From Blastomussa wellsi (Eukaryota; Cnidaria; Anthozoa; Scleractinia; Plerogyridae), in the NCBI GenBank assembly GCA_947652115.1, contig OX393571.1:16619171-16683170 (forward strand): a stretch of DNA of 64,000 nt. Reading direction: 5' to 3'. This document shows positions 61,619-64,000 of this stretch, in pieces. The translations under genes and the position numbers were made by a program. The stretch's first letter is position 1. Every line of letters begins with the position of its first letter. The notes beneath the pieces were generated by a model. It was not told where the DNA came from. It did no database searches and saw nothing but the letters and a program-made list of their open reading frames with translations.

Positions 61619-61889
61619 GTGCAGTCGATTGTTTTATCATAAATTAAGTGTCAAAATCTTCCAGTGTGCCTTATTAGGCCTATTACATTGAGCATATACA
61701 TTGTTCACACCAATGCATTTTCGTTTAAAAACACAACCAAACGTTTTGATGCATTTTTGTTTATTGACTCCCTTCCAGGAATAAGATAGCTTCTTTGTCC
61801 CATGCTCCCGACAACAGAATTCATTCACACCTTTGTCACAGCTATGCAGGAAGTGTTAAATTTTCATAATTTGTCAGTTGAAAAGAAAC

Positions 61890-62165
61890 AGGCAAAAACT
61901 GTCACTTGTTATGCAAAATATAAATGTATTTGGCAAATGAAATTTTTCTTCAGTTGTAATTATACCTATCGTGTAACACCATATGTCTTGGAGCAGTTGT
62001 GTAATTTACCAAAATAGTGCCTTTTAAACTACAGAATTGAAACAAACGTCCATGTTTGTCAAGCACTTCTGCCCACAGATGGTAATTGTGAGCATCTTCC
62101 AGTAGTGATGCCGGGCAAATATATTTCTGTTTTTTTTTTATCCGTTAGTAAGTTCAGAAGATAAA

Positions 62166-62198
<33 letters not shown>

Positions 62199-62470
62199 TC
62201 GATGGGAAGTCTAACAATATAATTTGGTTTTATCAACTGGGTTGATAATGTGAATTGGCCACCGTAAAGAGATTCAAGAGCTGACGTTTCGAGCGTTAGC
62301 CCTTCGTCGGACGCTCGAAACGTCAGCTCTTGAATCTCTTTACGGTGGCCAATTCACATTATCAACCCAGTTGATGAAACCAAATTATATAAGTTCAGAA
62401 GAGTTTGAAGATTATAATAGTTTTTGCGTAACACGTTAAACAGAGAAACCTGCCTCTCGTTTTCCCAATA
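61890..62470. repeat. Duplicated block, copy 1 (with palindrome inserted)
   Basis: Shares ordered sequence with 63680-64000: 'gtttgtcaagcacttctgcc', 'agatggtaattgtgagcatc', 'tttgaagattataatagttt', 'acctctcgttttcc'. The copy here is longer because the palindrome at 62219-62388 sits inside it. Confidence 0.65.
62219..62388. mobile_element. 170-bp near-perfect palindrome
   Basis: Arms of 77 nt (62219-62295 and 62312-62388) are complementary with about two mismatches, separated by a 16-nt loop 'ttagcccttcgtcgga'. Ends 'ataatttggtttt' / 'aaccaaattat'. Inserted in the duplicated block at 61890-62470; a half copy is at 59150-59275. Confidence 0.85.
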
Positions 62471-62472
62471 TT

Positions 62473-62622
62473 GTATATGTTGTGGTTTAAGTTTATCCCT
62501 GGTTTAAAATTTTTTAAACTAGTTTGATTTTTATTTCCCTTTGTCTCATGTTGATTAGCATAATCTGAAACAAAGGGAATCAATATCAAACTGGTTTAAA
62601 AAATTTAAACCACAACATATAT
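62473..62622. mobile_element. Foldback MITE, family A, copy 2
   Basis: Ends 'tatatgttgtggtttaa' / 'ttaaaccacaacatata'. Inner words 'ttgtctcatgttgattag' and 'caaagggaatcaatatcaaa' match the copy at 3014-3184. Confidence 0.75.
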
Positions 62623-63465
62623 CAATAAATGTTTGAATTACGCGTAATGTTGATGGGGTCGTTGATCCTTAAAGTTCTAATCTATGGATGTTTTCTTTAC
62701 GCTTTTAGTAAACGTAAACACAATGGCTGAAAGCAGTTCATGTTTCTCTTCCCGTTTAAAAAAAACGCATTTAAAGAAAAATGTAATGAAAAAGATGGTC
62801 AGATATCCTGAATTCATAAATAACTTACAATTAAAATTAAAGCCTTCAGTGAAAGCTTTTTCATATTTCCAAATCAAATTTTGAAATTTCTATTCCGTTC
62901 GATGGGATTGTCACATATCTGTTTGCTCAAGGCCCAGCTTGTCATGTGTCACATTATTTAGTTTGAAATCACAATCATCCTCATTATTTTGAAGAGAGAG
63001 ATTCATACATCCTAATCACTTTGTCACATACTGAATATAAAACATATCCTCTTCTATGCGTAGATATCGGATCTCTCGTTTTATATGACACGGGGAGGAA
63101 ACCTGTTCTGGATTATTCTAGCGTTTCCCCCTGGTTGACTAAGAAATTCATGCTTTCTCGTACAATACTGGATATTATGAACTGCGTTTGAAACGTGCTT
63201 ACCCAATTCACTTTTGTATTACGAAAACAATTATTTCACTTGTTATGCAAAATATACATTTATTATTCAAACAGCATTGAAATACCAGGTGAGCTTTCGC
63301 GCAAAAACGTGATATGTTCACACGTGACGATAACATGTTGTCTTCACATGTGAAGATATCACCGTTGCTATGGTTATGTAATAAATCGCGCCTTTCGCAG
63401 CAAAAGTGAAAAGGTTTGGAAGTTCATTGGTGCTTATATAATAATCAGAACACTGCATGGTCGCT

Positions 63466-63572
63466 TGGAGATACGAAATTTCACTTCTCGTGTTGAAACA
63501 TATTTCACTCGTTCGCTGCGCTGACTTGTGAAATATCTTTTAACACTTGAAGAGGAATTTCGTATCTCCTAG
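63466..63572. repeat. Inverted repeat beside the tandem array
   Basis: 'ggagatacgaaatttcactt' is inverted at 'gaggaatttcgtatctcc'. Inner 'cgtgttgaaacatatttcac' pairs with 'gtgaaatatcttttaacac'. Forms a hairpin of about 107 bp directly abutting the tandem repeat. Confidence 0.65.
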
Positions 63573-63685
63573 CGGCCATGTAATACCGTCTATATCTCCG
63601 CGCGGCGATGTAATGTCCTCTATATCTCTGCGCGGCCATGTAATACCGTCTATATCTCTGCGCGGCCATGTAATATCCACTATGT
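63563..63685. repeat. Tandem repeat, about 30-bp unit, four copies
   Basis: Units of 'tatatctctgcgcggccatg' plus 'taataccgtc', about 30 bp, with few differences. The apparent repetitive peptide on either strand reflects the tandem unit; there is no exon context. Confidence 0.75.
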
Positions 63686-64000
63686 ATTTGGCAAATGACA
63701 TATGTCACTTTTTCTTCAATTATAATTATGCCTATTGTGCAACACCATTATATCTTGGAGTAGTTGTGTAATTAACCAGAATGGCCTTTTTAACTAAAAA
63801 ATTGAAACAAACGTCGTTGTTTGTCAAGCACTTCTGCCCACAGATGGTAATTGTGAGCATCTTCCATGCAGGGCAAATATATATTTATATATTTATTTTT
63901 TTATCCGTAAGTAACTTCAGAAGAGTTTGAAGATTATAATAGTTTTTGTGTAATAAGTTTAACAGAGAAATCTACCTCTCGTTTTCCAAGTATTGTATAT
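63680..64000. repeat. Duplicated block, copy 2 (runs off the right edge)
   Basis: Second copy of the block at 61890-62470. It ends at the window edge at 'agtattgtatat', exactly where copy 1 continues into the family A MITE. Confidence 0.6.

Noticed and set aside
63563..63685. CRISPR array or repetitive protein
   Set aside because: The four 30-bp units are contiguous with no spacers; the peptide repeat is only a reflection of the tandem unit.

Overview
This is a gene-dense but intron- and repeat-rich piece of an animal nuclear genome. The AT-rich DNA, the many GT-AG introns, the metazoan signalling and ER genes, and the abundance of short foldback elements and tRNA-derived SINEs suggest an anthozoan cnidarian, most likely a stony coral. 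The species call is inference. I see no prokaryotic operons, CRISPR arrays or rRNA genes.

Layout, left to right. (1) 319-6090, minus: an FYB1/ADAP-like tyrosine-motif adaptor, 3' end cut by the window edge. (2) 9310-27601, minus: a complete 22-exon LAP-family (Erbin/LRRC7/LRRC1-like) polarity scaffold with leucine-rich repeats and a C-terminal PDZ domain. The exon set I assembled is in phase throughout and sums to 1018 codons plus stop. (3) 28625-30478, plus: a complete DDX41 helicase in one exon. (4) 32065-34733, plus, and 36939-40263, minus: two mitochondrial-type creatine kinase genes, tail to tail, with identical intron phases. (5) 40964-54655, minus: NDC1, the membrane nucleoporin, about 22 exons. 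(6) 54865 to beyond 61618, plus: EMC1, subunit 1 of the ER membrane protein complex, C-terminal end outside the window.

Two pairs of genes are head to head: LAP/DDX41 (1.0 kb apart) and NDC1/EMC1 (209 bp between start codons). The latter gap is short enough to be a shared bidirectional promoter.

Most of the rest is mobile DNA. The LAP introns carry a nested TTAA-flanked transposon, a PIF/Harbinger-like MITE with TAA target duplication, a tRNA-derived SINE, a SINE split by a second MITE, and a 1.35-kb inverted-repeat element. Each arm of that last element carries a copy of a 25-residue signal-peptide exon with a splice donor. The NDC1 introns hold two antisense LINE 3' fragments, a 0.96-kb element with subterminal repeats, several MITEs and a minisatellite. 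The right edge is a repeat cluster with a near-perfect 170-bp palindrome and a duplicated block. Splice sites were placed by eye using reading frame, GT/AG context and protein-family similarity recalled without any search.
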